A DNA stretch of 47,077 nt from Oscillatoria sp. (lineage in GTDB: Bacteria > Cyanobacteriota > Cyanobacteriia > Cyanobacteriales > Laspinemataceae). This document shows, one piece after another, positions 1 to 8,902 of the stretch (its first letter is position 1; the number at the start of each line of letters is the position of its first letter). The DNA is taken from positions 1 through 47,077 of the forward strand of contig JAABSJ010000020.1 of assembly GCA_011390515.1 (NCBI GenBank), in the 5' to 3' direction. A model generated the notes under the pieces. The model did no database searches, was not told the DNA's origin, and saw only the letters and a list, made by a program, of their open reading frames with translations. The position numbers were made by a program, and so were the translations under genes.

Positions 1-107
1 ATAATGATCAAACTTTCGGAAATTTTCAAGTTCAATGCGATGAATTTTCATGATAATGAGCCAGCATTCACTAAACGGGTCCCATCCGACGAGCAAGGAA
101 TTAATTC

Positions 108-3100
108 CTAGGTTATCACACCATAACCTCCACCTCCTGGGGTTTGAATGGCGAAGATATCTCCGGGATTCATTTGAACCGCACTGGTGCTGCCTAATTC
201 TTCAATTGTACCATCGGTGCGTTCCACTAAATTATGCCCGATCGCCCCATCACCTCCTTGATTTAATCCCGCAGGAGGAATGCGGCGGTGATTGGATAAA
301 ATAGCTGCCGTCATTGGTTCCAGAAATCGCAAGCGGCGAATCACTCCATTTCCTCCGGTATATTGCCCTTTTCCGCCGCTATTTTCGCGAATGGAAAAGC
401 TTTCTAATCGGACGGGGAATCGCCATTCTAAAACTTCAGGATCCGTGAGGCGAGAATTGGTCATGTGGGTTTGAATGGCGTCGGTTCCGTGGAAGTTGGG
501 ACCGGCACCAGAACCGCCACAAATGGTTTCGTAATATTGATGCCGATCGCTGCCAAAGGTGAAGTTATTCATACTCCCTTGGGATGCTGCCATCACCCCC
601 AAGGCAAGGTACAAGGCATCGACGATCGCCTGAGAGGTTTCCACATTTCCCGCCACCACTGCTGCTGGATAGCAGGGGTTGAGTAAGCTACCTTTGGGAA
701 TAATAATGTCGAGAGGTTTGAGACATCCCGCATTCAGCGGAATGTTATCCTCTACTAAAGTCCGAAACACATACAACACTGCCGCTTTACAGACTGCTGC
801 TGGGGCGTTAAAATTGCTATTGAGTTGCTCCGATGTGCCGGTGAAATCAATCGTTGCACTGCGGCTAGTTTTATCAATGCTAATTTTAACGTGGATTTCT
901 CCTCCATCATCCATTCCGTAGGTAAATTCGCCATTTTTGAGTACAGCAATCGCCCGTCGGACGGATTCTTCCGCATTGTCCTGAACATATCCCATATAGG
1001 ATTCTACGGTTTTTAAACCATAAGATTCCACCATTTTTCCGAGTTCTTGCACCCCCCGTTCATTGGCGGCAATTTGCGCTTGTAAATCGGCAATGTTTTG
1101 GTCTGTATTTCGCGCTGGATATTCGGCAGTGGTGAGAATCTCTAATAAATGGGATTCTTGGAATTTTCCAGCTTTGACGATTTGGACGTTATCCAATAAT
1201 ACCCCTTCTTCTACAACGGTTTTGCTATGGGGTGGCATGGAACCGGGGGTAATGCCGCCAATATCTGCATGATGTCCTCGGGAGGCGACGTAAAATAAAA
1301 TGTCTTTTTCGGCATTATCAAACACGGGGGTAATGACGGTAATATCTGGGAGATGAGTACCGCCATTGTAGGGATTATTGGACACATAAACATCCCCGGG
1401 TTTAACGGTTTTCCCTTTGTCATTCATTAAGGCTTCTACGCTTTCACTCATTGAGCCTAAATGCACGGGAATATGAGGAGCATTTGCCACAAGTTGACCG
1501 GCGCGATCGAAGATGGCACAGGAGAAATCTAGGCGTTCTTTGATATTGACGGAAGAGGATGTATTTTGTAAGGTAATCCCCATTTGTTCGGCGATGGCGC
1601 GGAACAAGTTGTTGAAGATTTCTAGGAGAACTGGGTCCGGATTGGTGGCGGCGATCGCCTGAGTTTCTATCCGAGGCTGTTCGGCAGTGGAGACCCGGTT
1701 TAAGACTAAGTAATTCCGGTCGGTAATTTGAACTTGCCAACCGCAGGAAATGGCATTTGTGCCGGTTTGTTCTATGATTAAAGCCGGTCCAGTAATTGTA
1801 TCTCCCGGTTGCAATTCTTGGCGTTCAAATACCGGGGTTTCCTGCCAGGAACCGCCATCGTACATGGGGACGGTGGCAATGGGGGAAGGAACGGCGGATG
1901 AGCGTCGCGGAACGGTGGGTTCCTCGGGGGGTGTCATCTGCTGAACCACTTCTACGGAAACCGTTTCCACAATCAGGGCTTTGTCTTCTTTAATGAATCC
2001 ATAGCGTTGACGGTGTTCTGCTTCAAATGCGGTTTTGAGGGTGGCTGGATTGTCGGCAAAATCGACAATTAAAGTGGAGTCGGTTCCGTAATATTTGAGA
2101 TGCAGTTTGGCAACGGAAACTAAACCACCTGTTCCCTCACTGTTGCTGCCTAATTCAGCTTTTCCTTCCGCTTCCAGTTGGGCTAATTGAATTTTCAACT
2201 GGGGCAGTAATTCAGCGGTTAAGGGAGCTTCTACGGCCCGTTGGCGGATGGTGCGAATGTCGGCTAATCCCATGCCATAAGCGGATAAAACTCCAGCAAA
2301 GGGATGAATAAATACCCGCTTCATGCCCAAGGTATCGGCAATTTGACAGGCGTGTTGACCTCCGGCACCGCCAAAGCAACAGAGGGTATATTCGGAGACA
2401 TCATATCCCCGTTGCAGGGAGATTTTTTTAATGGCATTGGCCATATTTTCCACTGCGATCGCCAGGAATCCGGCAGCGACTTGTTCCGGAAGTCGGTCAT
2501 CTCCCGTCGATTGTTTAATCTGTTGGGCCATTTGGTTGAATTTGTCCCGAACGATGTCAGAATCTAAGGGTAAATTTCCATTGATGCCAAACACTTTTGG
2601 GAAAAATTGCGGTTGAATTTTCCCTAACATCACATTACAATCAGTGACGGTTAATGGTCCTCCTTTGCGATAGGAAGCAGGACCGGGATTGGCCCCGGCA
2701 GACTCAGGACCGACGCGATAGCGTGACCCATCAAAAAATAGGATTGACCCGCCACCGGCAGCAACGGTATGAATGGACATCATCGGAGTTCTTAATCGCA
2801 CTCCGGCAATTTCTGTTTCAAATTCTCGTTCGTATTCGCCATTATAATGGGCCACATCGGTGGAAGTTCCGCCCATATCAAAGCTGATAATTTTCTCAAA
2901 TCCAGCCTTTTTACTGGTTTCTACCGCCCCAACAATTCCACCGGCAGGACCGGATAAAATGCTATCTTTGCCTTGAAATTGTCGCGCATTGGTTAACCCG
3001 CCATTGGATTGCATGAACATCAACCGCTGATTTAAGGCATCGGGATTGGCAGAGAGTTCTCCGGAAACGCGATCGACATAGCGACGCAAAATTGGGGAAA

Positions 3101-3758
3101 GATAAGCATCCACAACGGTGGTATCCCCCCGACCGACGAGCTTCATTAACGGACTGACTTCGTGGGAAACGGAGACTTGAGTAAAGCCAATATTTTGGGC
3201 GAGTTTAGCAATCTGTTGTTCATGTTGGGGATAGCGATATCCATGCATCAAAACGATGGCACAACTTCTAATTCCGCTTTCATACGCCGCTTGTAATGCT
3301 TGAATTAAAGGCGGTTCTTTAACGGGTTGTAATTCTTCTCCGTGGGCGCTGTAGCGTTCTTCTACCTCAATGGTTTGTTCATAGAGCATTTCGGGTAACA
3401 AAATTTCCCGGGCGAAGATATCCGGGCGGTTTTGATAACCGATTCTCAGGGCATCTTTAAATCCTTGGGTAATCACCAAAACTGTGCGATCGCCTTTGCG
3501 TTCTAATAAAGCATTGGTGGCAACCGTTGTCCCCATTTTAATCGCCCCAATTTGGTCAATGGGGATGGGTTCATCCCCGGTAATTCCCATCAGGTCTCGT
3601 ATCCCTTGGACTGGCGCATCTTTGTAGCGTTCCGGGTTTTCGGATAGCACTTTATGTACAATCAATTGCCCATCGGGACGCTTGGCGACTACATCGGTAA
3701 AAGTCCCCCCGCGATCGATCCAAAATTCCCAGCGATTGTCAGAATGGAGTAGAGTCAT
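108..3758 (-). CDS. 5-oxoprolinase (HyuA-HyuB fusion)
   Basis: This 1216-residue protein matches the ATP-dependent 5-oxoprolinase family, which opens 5-oxo-L-proline to L-glutamate in the cytosol; prokaryotes often split it into HyuA and HyuB. The N-terminal half (about residues 8-690) is HyuA-like: an ASKHA-type phosphate motif, DRGGTFTDV, near residue 15 and a second glycine-rich motif, [11 protein letters not shown], near residue 294. The C-terminal half (about 700-1210) is HyuB-like, with [14 protein letters not shown] and VHLGSM, and a glycine-rich end (PGGGGYG). The length fits the eukaryote-like single-chain form. The ATG at 3758 lies directly before the conserved [10 protein letters not shown] segment. 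It is the first gene on the minus strand after a divergent stretch and has no obvious operon partner in view. The substrate could be a hydantoin, because HyuA/HyuB hydantoinases share the fold, but the fused form favours oxoprolinase. Confidence 0.92.
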   Translation of the reverse strand: MTLLHSDNRWEFWIDRGGTFTDVVAKRPDGQLIVHKVLSENPERYKDAPVQGIRDLMGITGDEPIPIDQIGAIKMGTTVATNALLERKGDRTVLVITQGFKDALRIGYQNRPDIFAREILLPEMLYEQTIEVEERYSAHGEELQPVKEPPLIQALQAAYESGIRSCAIVLMHGYRYPQHEQQIAKLAQNIGFTQVSVSHEVSPLMKLVGRGDTTVVDAYLSPILRRYVDRVSGELSANPDALNQRLMFMQSNGGLTNARQFQGKDSILSGPAGGIVGAVETSKKAGFEKIISFDMGGTSTDVAHYNGEYEREFETEIAGVRLRTPMMSIHTVAAGGGSILFFDGSRYRVGPESAGANPGPASYRKGGPLTVTDCNVMLGKIQPQFFPKVFGINGNLPLDSDIVRDKFNQMAQQIKQSTGDDRLPEQVAAGFLAIAVENMANAIKKISLQRGYDVSEYTLCCFGGAGGQHACQIADTLGMKRVFIHPFAGVLSAYGMGLADIRTIRQRAVEAPLTAELLPQLKIQLAQLEAEGKAELGSNSEGTGGLVSVAKLHLKYYGTDSTLIVDFADNPATLKTAFEAEHRQRYGFIKEDKALIVETVSVEVVQQMTPPEEPTVPRRSSAVPSPIATVPMYDGGSWQETPVFERQELQPGDTITGPALIIEQTGTNAISCGWQVQITDRNYLVLNRVSTAEQPRIETQAIAATNPDPVLLEIFNNLFRAIAEQMGITLQNTSSSVNIKERLDFSCAIFDRAGQLVANAPHIPVHLGSMSESVEALMNDKGKTVKPGDVYVSNNPYNGGTHLPDITVITPVFDNAEKDILFYVASRGHHADIGGITPGSMPPHSKTVVEEGVLLDNVQIVKAGKFQESHLLEILTTAEYPARNTDQNIADLQAQIAANERGVQELGKMVESYGLKTVESYMGYVQDNAEESVRRAIAVLKNGEFTYGMDDGGEIHVKISIDKTSRSATIDFTGTSEQLNSNFNAPAAVCKAAVLYVFRTLVEDNIPLNAGCLKPLDIIIPKGSLLNPCYPAAVVAGNVETSQAIVDALYLALGVMAASQGSMNNFTFGSDRHQYYETICGGSGAGPNFHGTDAIQTHMTNSRLTDPEVLEWRFPVRLESFSIRENSGGKGQYTGGNGVIRRLRFLEPMTAAILSNHRRIPPAGLNQGGDGAIGHNLVERTDGTIEELGSTSAVQMNPGDIFAIQTPGGGGYGVIT

Positions 3759-3835
3759 GCTAATCTTCTTGAAACGTAAAGTAATTTGACTATTTTAAAT
3801 CATTTAGAGGAAAATTGGCAAGAGTTAAGAAACCC

Positions 3836-4576
3836 CTAGTGAATTTTGAGGTTTAACATTTCTGGCAATAAACAGTTTGTGGCAATTCGCACCACGCCTA
3901 ACTCAAGCAATCTTTCTAAGTCTTTAGGCTTATCGACGGTCCAAGCCACGATATCGACTCCTTGTTGACGACTGAGGTTAATTAATGCGGGATTTTTAAT
4001 TAACAGTTTATACTTGCTCATCATCACAGTATTCCCCGCCTTGGCTGCTTTGGCTAATTGTCTGCGAAATGCAGTCCGATTGGCCACCAGATAGGCAAAT
4101 AAAAAATTATCACTCCGTTCCCGCACCCGGTCGATAAAGGAAGCATTAAAAGAAGCAATAATACATCGATTTTTAAACTGATGTTTAATCAGCATATCAA
4201 TCAATTCATCTATCTTTTCATCGATCCAATAAGAATGAGTTTTGACCTCTATATAGAGAAATTTTTTAAGGTCCGGCAAAGCCCTTAATGCCTCTTCTAA
4301 GGTGGGAATAGGTTCCCCCTTAAAGCGCCAATCAAACCACGAACCCGCTTCTCGGTGCTTAATTTGTTCTAAGGTTTTCTTCCTAACTTTGCCTCGAATT
4401 CCCGTGGTGCGGGTTAAGGTGGAATCGTGAATCACCATTGGCACTCCATCGGCACTTAACTGCACATCCAACTCGATGGAATCCGCCTGATGTTCGATCG
4501 CCGCCAAAAATGCCGCCAGAGTGTTTTCTGGGGCGATACTGGAGTATCCGCGATGGGCGATAATTTCTAGCTGCAT
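3836..4576 (-). CDS. Glycerophosphodiester phosphodiesterase
   Basis: This 246-residue protein has the GDPD family signature. It hydrolyses deacylated phospholipids (glycerophosphodiesters) to glycerol-3-phosphate and an alcohol. The N-terminus carries the catalytic HRG at residues 8-10, PENT at 16-19, the metal-binding pair E35 and D37 in IELDVQL, and the second catalytic histidine H50 in MVIHD. The C-terminal WTVDKP motif, typical of the TIM barrel, is also present. There is no signal peptide, so it should be cytosolic, like UgpQ. It sits 77 bp upstream of the oxoprolinase on the same strand and is divergent from recQ, with only about 57 bp between the two start codons, so the promoters must overlap or lie back to back. 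Confidence 0.93.
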   Translation of the reverse strand: MQLEIIAHRGYSSIAPENTLAAFLAAIEHQADSIELDVQLSADGVPMVIHDSTLTRTTGIRGKVRKKTLEQIKHREAGSWFDWRFKGEPIPTLEEALRALPDLKKFLYIEVKTHSYWIDEKIDELIDMLIKHQFKNRCIIASFNASFIDRVRERSDNFLFAYLVANRTAFRRQLAKAAKAGNTVMMSKYKLLIKNPALINLSRQQGVDIVAWTVDKPKDLERLLELGVVRIATNCLLPEMLNLKIH

Positions 4577-4633
4577 GATCTAAATCTGGTAAAATGAATG
4601 ACTGTCCTATCTTTAACATAACCTGTTTTGCAA

Positions 4634-6100
4634 ATGGACCGCCATCACAGTGCATCCTGGAATCAGGTCCGGGATACGTTCCGCCAAATCTGGGGATACG
4701 ATGATTTTAGAAGTCCCCAGGGAGAAATTGTGCAGACTCTGTTGCAAGGAAAAGATGCGCTGATTGTCTTACCCACGGGTGGGGGGAAGTCAATTTGCTT
4801 TCAACTTCCGGCGTTACTGCAAACCGGATTAACCCTGGTGGTGTCGCCATTGGTGGCATTGATGGAAAATCAGGTGCAAGAACTACGCGATCGCCACTTA
4901 GATGCGGCACTCCTTCATGGGGAAGTTCCCACAAAACAGCGTAAAGCTACCCTAAACGCCCTAGAAAACAATCAATTACGGTTATTATATCTCTCCCCGG
5001 AAACGTTAATGAGTCCCCCGGTTTGGCAGCGTTTATTAGACCCCAAATTACCGATTAATGGGATGATTTTAGATGAGGCACATTGTTTAGTTCAATGGGG
5101 CGATACCTTTCGCCCCGCCTATCGCCGTTTGGGTGCCGTTCGTCCCGCCCTTTTGAAATCAAAACCAGCGGGTTCTAAACTGGCGATCGCCGCCTTTACG
5201 GCAACCGCTGACCCGACTGCTCAAAAAACCATTCAATCGGTGTTAAAATTACAAAAACCCAACCAATTTTTACTCAGTCCTTATCGGTCTAATCTCAATT
5301 TACAGATTCAAATTGCTTGGACTCCGCGAGGGCGTCGGCAACGGATGTTACAGTTTATCCAGTCTCAAGGTTTACAGTCGGGTTTAGTCTATGTTAGAAC
5401 TCGTCGGGATGCGGAAGAATTGGCGGCCTGGTTCCATCAACAAGGATGCAAAACATCTGCCTATCATGGCGGTTTGAGTGGAGAGGAACGCCGCAGTCTT
5501 GAAAGCAGTTGGATTGGCGATTCTCTGCAATTTGTGGTCTGTACTTGTGCTTTTGGGATGGGAGTGAATAAACCCAATGTGCGTTGGGTTTTACACTATC
5601 AAACTCCGGCTTTACTATCAGAATATATTCAAGAGGTGGGCCGCGCTGGTCGAGATGGGAAACCGGCAATTGCTCTTTCTTTAATCAGTGAATGTACGGG
5701 ATGGTTAGACCCTCAAGATGAGCATCAGCGCCAATTTGTGGCAACCCAACAACAAACGCTCTCTCGTCGCGCTCAAAATTTGGTGAAAAAGTTACCAACG
5801 CAGGGGAATATTAATCAAATTTCAGAACAGTATCCTGATGGAGCCATTGCCCTGTCTTTACTGCATAGTATGGGTCAGTTGCAATGGCAAGACCCATTTC
5901 ATTACCGGATTACTCGGTCGGGTTCTTCTCCGGGTTTATCTGTCGCTCATCCGAGTCAACAGATGAAGCAGTTTCTGTTTTCCCGGCGATGTCGCTGGCA
6001 GTTTTTGTTAGAAGCCTTTGGGTTTGTAGAGGAGGCTAAAGGGATGCGATGTGGTCATTGCGATAACTGTTTAGGCAAGCGCTTTTTGGGTTTTATTTAG
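4634..6100 (+). CDS. recQ: RecQ-family ATP-dependent DNA helicase
   Basis: This 488-residue superfamily 2 helicase unwinds 3'-to-5' during recombination and repair. Visible motifs are the Q-motif region FRSPQ, Walker A LPTGGGKS (about residues 46-53), DEAH in LDEAHCLVQWG (about 146), motif III AFTATA, and motif VI QEVGRAGRDG. The RecQ zinc-binding module is at the C-terminus: one cysteine in RRCRWQF, then CGHCDNC. There is no HRDC domain, so it is shorter than E. coli RecQ, as in many cyanobacterial homologues. I take ATG 4634 as the start; an in-frame TTG two codons upstream is possible. It is transcribed divergently from the glycerophosphodiesterase. Confidence 0.93.
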   Translation: MDRHHSASWNQVRDTFRQIWGYDDFRSPQGEIVQTLLQGKDALIVLPTGGGKSICFQLPALLQTGLTLVVSPLVALMENQVQELRDRHLDAALLHGEVPTKQRKATLNALENNQLRLLYLSPETLMSPPVWQRLLDPKLPINGMILDEAHCLVQWGDTFRPAYRRLGAVRPALLKSKPAGSKLAIAAFTATADPTAQKTIQSVLKLQKPNQFLLSPYRSNLNLQIQIAWTPRGRRQRMLQFIQSQGLQSGLVYVRTRRDAEELAAWFHQQGCKTSAYHGGLSGEERRSLESSWIGDSLQFVVCTCAFGMGVNKPNVRWVLHYQTPALLSEYIQEVGRAGRDGKPAIALSLISECTGWLDPQDEHQRQFVATQQQTLSRRAQNLVKKLPTQGNINQISEQYPDGAIALSLLHSMGQLQWQDPFHYRITRSGSSPGLSVAHPSQQMKQFLFSRRCRWQFLLEAFGFVEEAKGMRCGHCDNCLGKRFLGFI

Positions 6101-6144
6101 TTATAATTTTTGGATGTTTTCAAGCGCTTAATCCGCTGATTTTC

Positions 6145-6169
6145 CGTGACATGGCTCTGCCATGTCACG
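6145..6169. terminator. Perfect hairpin after recQ
   Basis: An 11-bp perfect stem (CGTGACATGGC / GCCATGTCACG) encloses a TCT loop, 45 bp after the recQ stop. No T-run follows, so it is either a factor-independent terminator without a tail or a palindromic repeat. It could protect the 3' end of the recQ message. Confidence 0.5.
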
Positions 6170-6190
6170 AGAGTTTGAGGTATCGGTATC

Positions 6191-6332
6191 TTAGCCCGCG
6201 CAGGCGGGCTTTGTCCGCAAACGCCCCACCCTTTAGGGTGCGGGTTTTTGCCTCCATTAATCCGCTTTTCGTGAATTAGCCCGCGCAGGCGGGCTTTGTC
6301 CGCAAACGCCCCACCCTTTAGGGTGCGGGTTT
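6191..6332. repeat. Two copies of a double-hairpin dispersed repeat
   Basis: Two near-identical 57-bp copies lie at 6191-6247 and 6276-6332. Each contains a first hairpin, AGCCCGC-GCAG-GCGGGCT, and a second, CACCCTTTAGGGTG, joined by a short TTGTCCGCAAACGCC spacer. The same family occurs in the opposite orientation, again as a tandem pair, at 23514-23649. Such AGCCCGC palindromes are commonly scattered in cyanobacterial genomes. Here the pair fills the gap between recQ and the convergent stress-type genes and may act as a two-way transcription end. Confidence 0.85.
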
Positions 6333-6356
6333 GTTTTTTTTAGAGATAGAAATGGG

Positions 6357-7067
6357 TTAGGGAATTCTAGGATTAGGGAAAGAACTTTGACCCGTTAAAG
6401 AGGGGTGATTGGGTAGATTAATGGGAGGAACCGTAGGCATGGCAGCGGGATTAACAATCGGTTCGCCAGGAAACTGATAAATCCCCCATTCTTGGATGCC
6501 TCTTCCAGTTAGGATTTCTTCTGCCTGTTCAATTTCATGAACTGAACCTTCAACGATTAGTAAATAGTGGCCTTGAGAGAGGCGATCGTTATAAATTTTT
6601 GCCCGTTCTTCGGGGATACCTAAACCGGCTAATGCACCGACTAAACCGCCGGCAGCGGCCCCGATCGCACCCCCGGCTAGGGTATTCATCAGGATGGTTG
6701 CCACGGTCCCTCCGACAAGTACGGGTCCGATTCCGGGAATGGATAAGGCGGCTAGGGCTTGCAGCAAGCCGATAAAGCCCCCGACGGTTCCCCCGGCTAC
6801 GGCACCTGTTGCCGCCCCTTCTTCGGCAAGGGTGCCAGTGGCGTCGGTGGTGTGGCTAGGGGGTGCGGGGCTGGCGGCTGCATCTCCCATTGTGAGGTGA
6901 GAGTTCATGTTAGCCTCTCCTTGATTCCGGGACCGGGGGAGGTCCGGCGCAATAATGGAGAGGTGATTCAGGGAAAAGCCTGCTTGTCGGAGTTGGTGAA
7001 AAGCGGCTTCAGCATCTTCATAACGCTCGAAGACGCCTACGGCACGTCTAAGTTCATCTACAGTCAT
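6357..7067 (-). CDS. General-stress-type glycine-zipper protein (paralogue 2)
   Basis: This 236-residue protein starts with a YflT/GSP17M-like module (AVGVFERYEDAEAAFHQLRQAGF, split by family as a signal-like beta-alpha fold), about residues 8-45. A low-complexity linker follows, then a long Gly/Ala-rich hydrophobic stretch, about residues 85-165, with repeated GxxxG spacing (GAIGAAAGGLVGALAGLG) typical of glycine-zipper membrane insertion. A second alpha/beta segment, YLLIVEGS...AEEILTGRGIQEWGIY, closes the fold. The start codon overlaps the stop of the upstream paralogue in an ATGA arrangement, so the two are translationally coupled, and the ribosome site GGAGG lies inside the upstream gene. 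The function is unknown; cyanobacterial relatives are annotated only as stress-related or hypothetical. Confidence 0.8.
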   Translation of the reverse strand: MTVDELRRAVGVFERYEDAEAAFHQLRQAGFSLNHLSIIAPDLPRSRNQGEANMNSHLTMGDAAASPAPPSHTTDATGTLAEEGAATGAVAGGTVGGFIGLLQALAALSIPGIGPVLVGGTVATILMNTLAGGAIGAAAGGLVGALAGLGIPEERAKIYNDRLSQGHYLLIVEGSVHEIEQAEEILTGRGIQEWGIYQFPGEPIVNPAAMPTVPPINLPNHPSLTGQSSFPNPRIP

Positions 7068-7747
7068 AATTGACCTCCATTTGGTGTTAAATACGGGTCA
7101 GTGGGCCGATCGCATGGCCGGATTTCCGACGGATTTTGATCGCACAAATCACCCCCTGGAAAGGGGAGTGAGCCACACAGGAGAGTGCTTCTCCTGGGCG
7201 ATCGCTCGTGGATTTCCCACTCTTGGATACCGCGAGCGTTTAAAATCCGACTGGCAAGGGCAATTTCGCGATCGCTGCCGGTGAGAATCAGCAGGTAATC
7301 CCCCTGAATCACCCGTTCCCAATAGCGATGAGCGCGATCGGTGGACATCCCATAAGCCATCAAACGACCCACGAGACCCCCAGTCGCAGCACCGATCGCC
7401 CCTCCGGCAACCAAAACCGTCCCTGCGGTTGCCACTTCCACCCCAGCCAGGAGGAGCGGTCCAATCCCAGAAAGTGCTAGGATACTAAGGCTAACCAGCA
7501 ACCCCATAACCATCCCCAAACTCCCCCCGGTTAGAGCCCCGGCAAGTCCAGTGCCTGTCAGTGGATTATAAAGGGTTTTTAGTTCCATTGGATTGGGAGT
7601 AATCCACTGAATCCGATTCCGTTTTCGGGCGATCGCAGAAATATTTTTCATCGGAAAGCCTGCCGACTTTAGGTCGCACAGAGCGACTGCGGCTTTTTCC
7701 ATACTGGGGAATAATCCCACCGCTCGTTTCTGTGGATTGAATACCAT
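7064..7747 (-). CDS. General-stress-type glycine-zipper protein (paralogue 1)
   Basis: This 227-residue protein is the first gene of the coupled pair and a clear paralogue of the next one. The N-terminus (KRAVGLFPSMEKAAVALCDLKSAGF) matches the same small YflT-like domain, the centre is a Gly/Ala-rich hydrophobic region (about residues 70-135), and the segment YLLILTGSDREIALASRILNARGIQEWEIHE aligns with its neighbour. After residue about 180 the tail is unrelated to the paralogue, rich in Pro, Arg and Cys, and may be divergent or the result of an old frameshift. The start ATG at 7747 follows an AGAGAGGAAGC ribosome-binding stretch. The pair probably acts together at or in a membrane; no enzyme motif is visible. 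Confidence 0.78.
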   Translation of the reverse strand: MVFNPQKRAVGLFPSMEKAAVALCDLKSAGFPMKNISAIARKRNRIQWITPNPMELKTLYNPLTGTGLAGALTGGSLGMVMGLLVSLSILALSGIGPLLLAGVEVATAGTVLVAGGAIGAATGGLVGRLMAYGMSTDRAHRYWERVIQGDYLLILTGSDREIALASRILNARGIQEWEIHERSPRRSTLLCGSLPFPGGDLCDQNPSEIRPCDRPTDPYLTPNGGQL

Positions 7748-8044
7748 GCTTCCTCTCTTGACAATTCATTAAAATTGACGGGATTTTTGGGAAATTGCGG
7801 TAAAATAAAATGGATAAAAACGGCTTTCTATCCTTCCTAGGATAGCCAAACTCTCTGAGAAAATCCCTCACTCTTTAGAATGACCTTTTGCTCTATCGGT
7901 AGAAAGATAAAATCTGCATCGCCTTCTCGACTAATGCAGCCTGATTCAGATGCCTAATATCAAGTCGGGTGGATTAACCTAAAAAACTATTTCTTTCTCT
8001 TCTCCCCCGTACAGCAAAGACATTTATTCCTTATACCTCCCTCT
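7748..8044. other. Spacer without recognised gene
   Basis: Non-coding stretch upstream of the stress-type gene pair and before the MITE-like element. It is the likely promoter region of the pair on the minus strand. I see no RNA gene or strong hairpin in it. Confidence 0.5.
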
Positions 8045-8241
8045 CCTCTTAGGGGTAGGGCTGTTTCATTCTAAAATTTTCCTTACCCCGTAAGCGTTAC
8101 AGCGCAAGGGTTTTCGGCCTTATTTCCTAATATTAGGCTTAAAAGTAGGAAAAAACGTCTGTATCCCCCGCCAGATAAAGCTTATGAACAACCAAAAAAT
8201 TAATTTGGCCGGGAGAATGAAACAGCCCTACCTCTTAGGGG
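8045..8241. mobile_element. 175-bp MITE-like element with 11-bp target duplication
   Basis: The element at 8056-8230 begins TAGGGCTGTTTCATTCT and ends with its exact reverse complement, giving 17-bp perfect terminal inverted repeats. It is flanked by identical 11-bp direct repeats, CCTCTTAGGGG, at 8045-8055 and 8231-8241. The interior has no open frame of note, so it is a non-autonomous element that must have been moved by a transposase elsewhere. The target duplication is itself nearly palindromic, and the pre-insertion site reads as a CCCTCTCC...GGAGAGGG-like palindrome, so it landed in the tip of an existing hairpin repeat. Long duplications of 10-12 bp occur in parts of the IS4 superfamily; the family is not proven here. 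Confidence 0.8.
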
Positions 8242-8341
8242 AGGGTTGGGGAGGAGTGGAAAGGGGGTTGGGGGGTTAGGTCACTCTGGGTGATCGACCA
8301 AACATGATGTAATGCTCCCGATGTCTATGGATTTTTTGAGT

Positions 8342-8632
8342 TTAGCTGTTGGTTTCTTCCACCGGGGGCGGGGGTTCAGTTAGGCCCCAACGATTCAATA
8401 GATTAACCACGCCGATCGCCGCTACCACCCCAATACTCAGGCCAATAACGATTAAAATTACATACAGCCGTTTAAAGGCTTCTTTTGTTGCAGAAACGTT
8501 AGCGTTGGGGAGATTTTCCGGCTTGGGGGAGTTCCCAACTTCTGGATTAGCAACGTCAACTCCATCGGCTGTAGGCGGTGGTAGTTCATGAGAGTTTAAA
8601 GGTGCAGGGGATGGATCGCTGGGTCGAGTCAT
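8342..8632 (-). CDS. Small single-pass membrane protein
   Basis: This 96-residue protein has a Pro/Asn-rich, probably disordered, N-terminal half (residues 1-45). A short basic segment (KEAFKRLY) follows, then one hydrophobic helix, YVILIVIGLSIGVVAAIGVVNLL (about residues 56-79, quoted here only by its ends YVILIVIG and AAIGVVNLL), and a short Pro/Glu tail. The positive charges before the helix suggest the N-terminus stays in the cytosol. It resembles conserved cyanobacterial hypotheticals, but I cannot assign a role. It is separated from the stress gene pair by the MITE-like element and has its own start ATG at 8632. Confidence 0.65.
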   Translation of the reverse strand: MTRPSDPSPAPLNSHELPPPTADGVDVANPEVGNSPKPENLPNANVSATKEAFKRLYVILIVIGLSIGVVAAIGVVNLLNRWGLTEPPPPVEETNS

Positions 8633-8902
8633 AATCTAAAATTTATCAGCATTTTTCTTAATATAGCAGACGGTCTGGATTTGCTGCTTGCTGAAAGATT
8701 TTAGAGGCGGTTCACCGGATGTCTTGAGTTAATGGATGGAGATTGATCAGATGACGAATGTTCCATCGTGACCCTTTCTCGGTGAACCGCGTCACTGAAT
8801 CAAATCCTGGAAAACCCAACTTTTACCCATAGAGGGTTCAACTGCACCCCCTCGGGTTTAAAATTAGGGGAAACCCCTGCCCTTGCTGAATTCCTGGTGA
8901 CT

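Noticed and set aside
7081..7284. Plus-strand frame opposite the stress-type gene
   Set aside because: It is antisense to a better supported coding region and has no features of its own.
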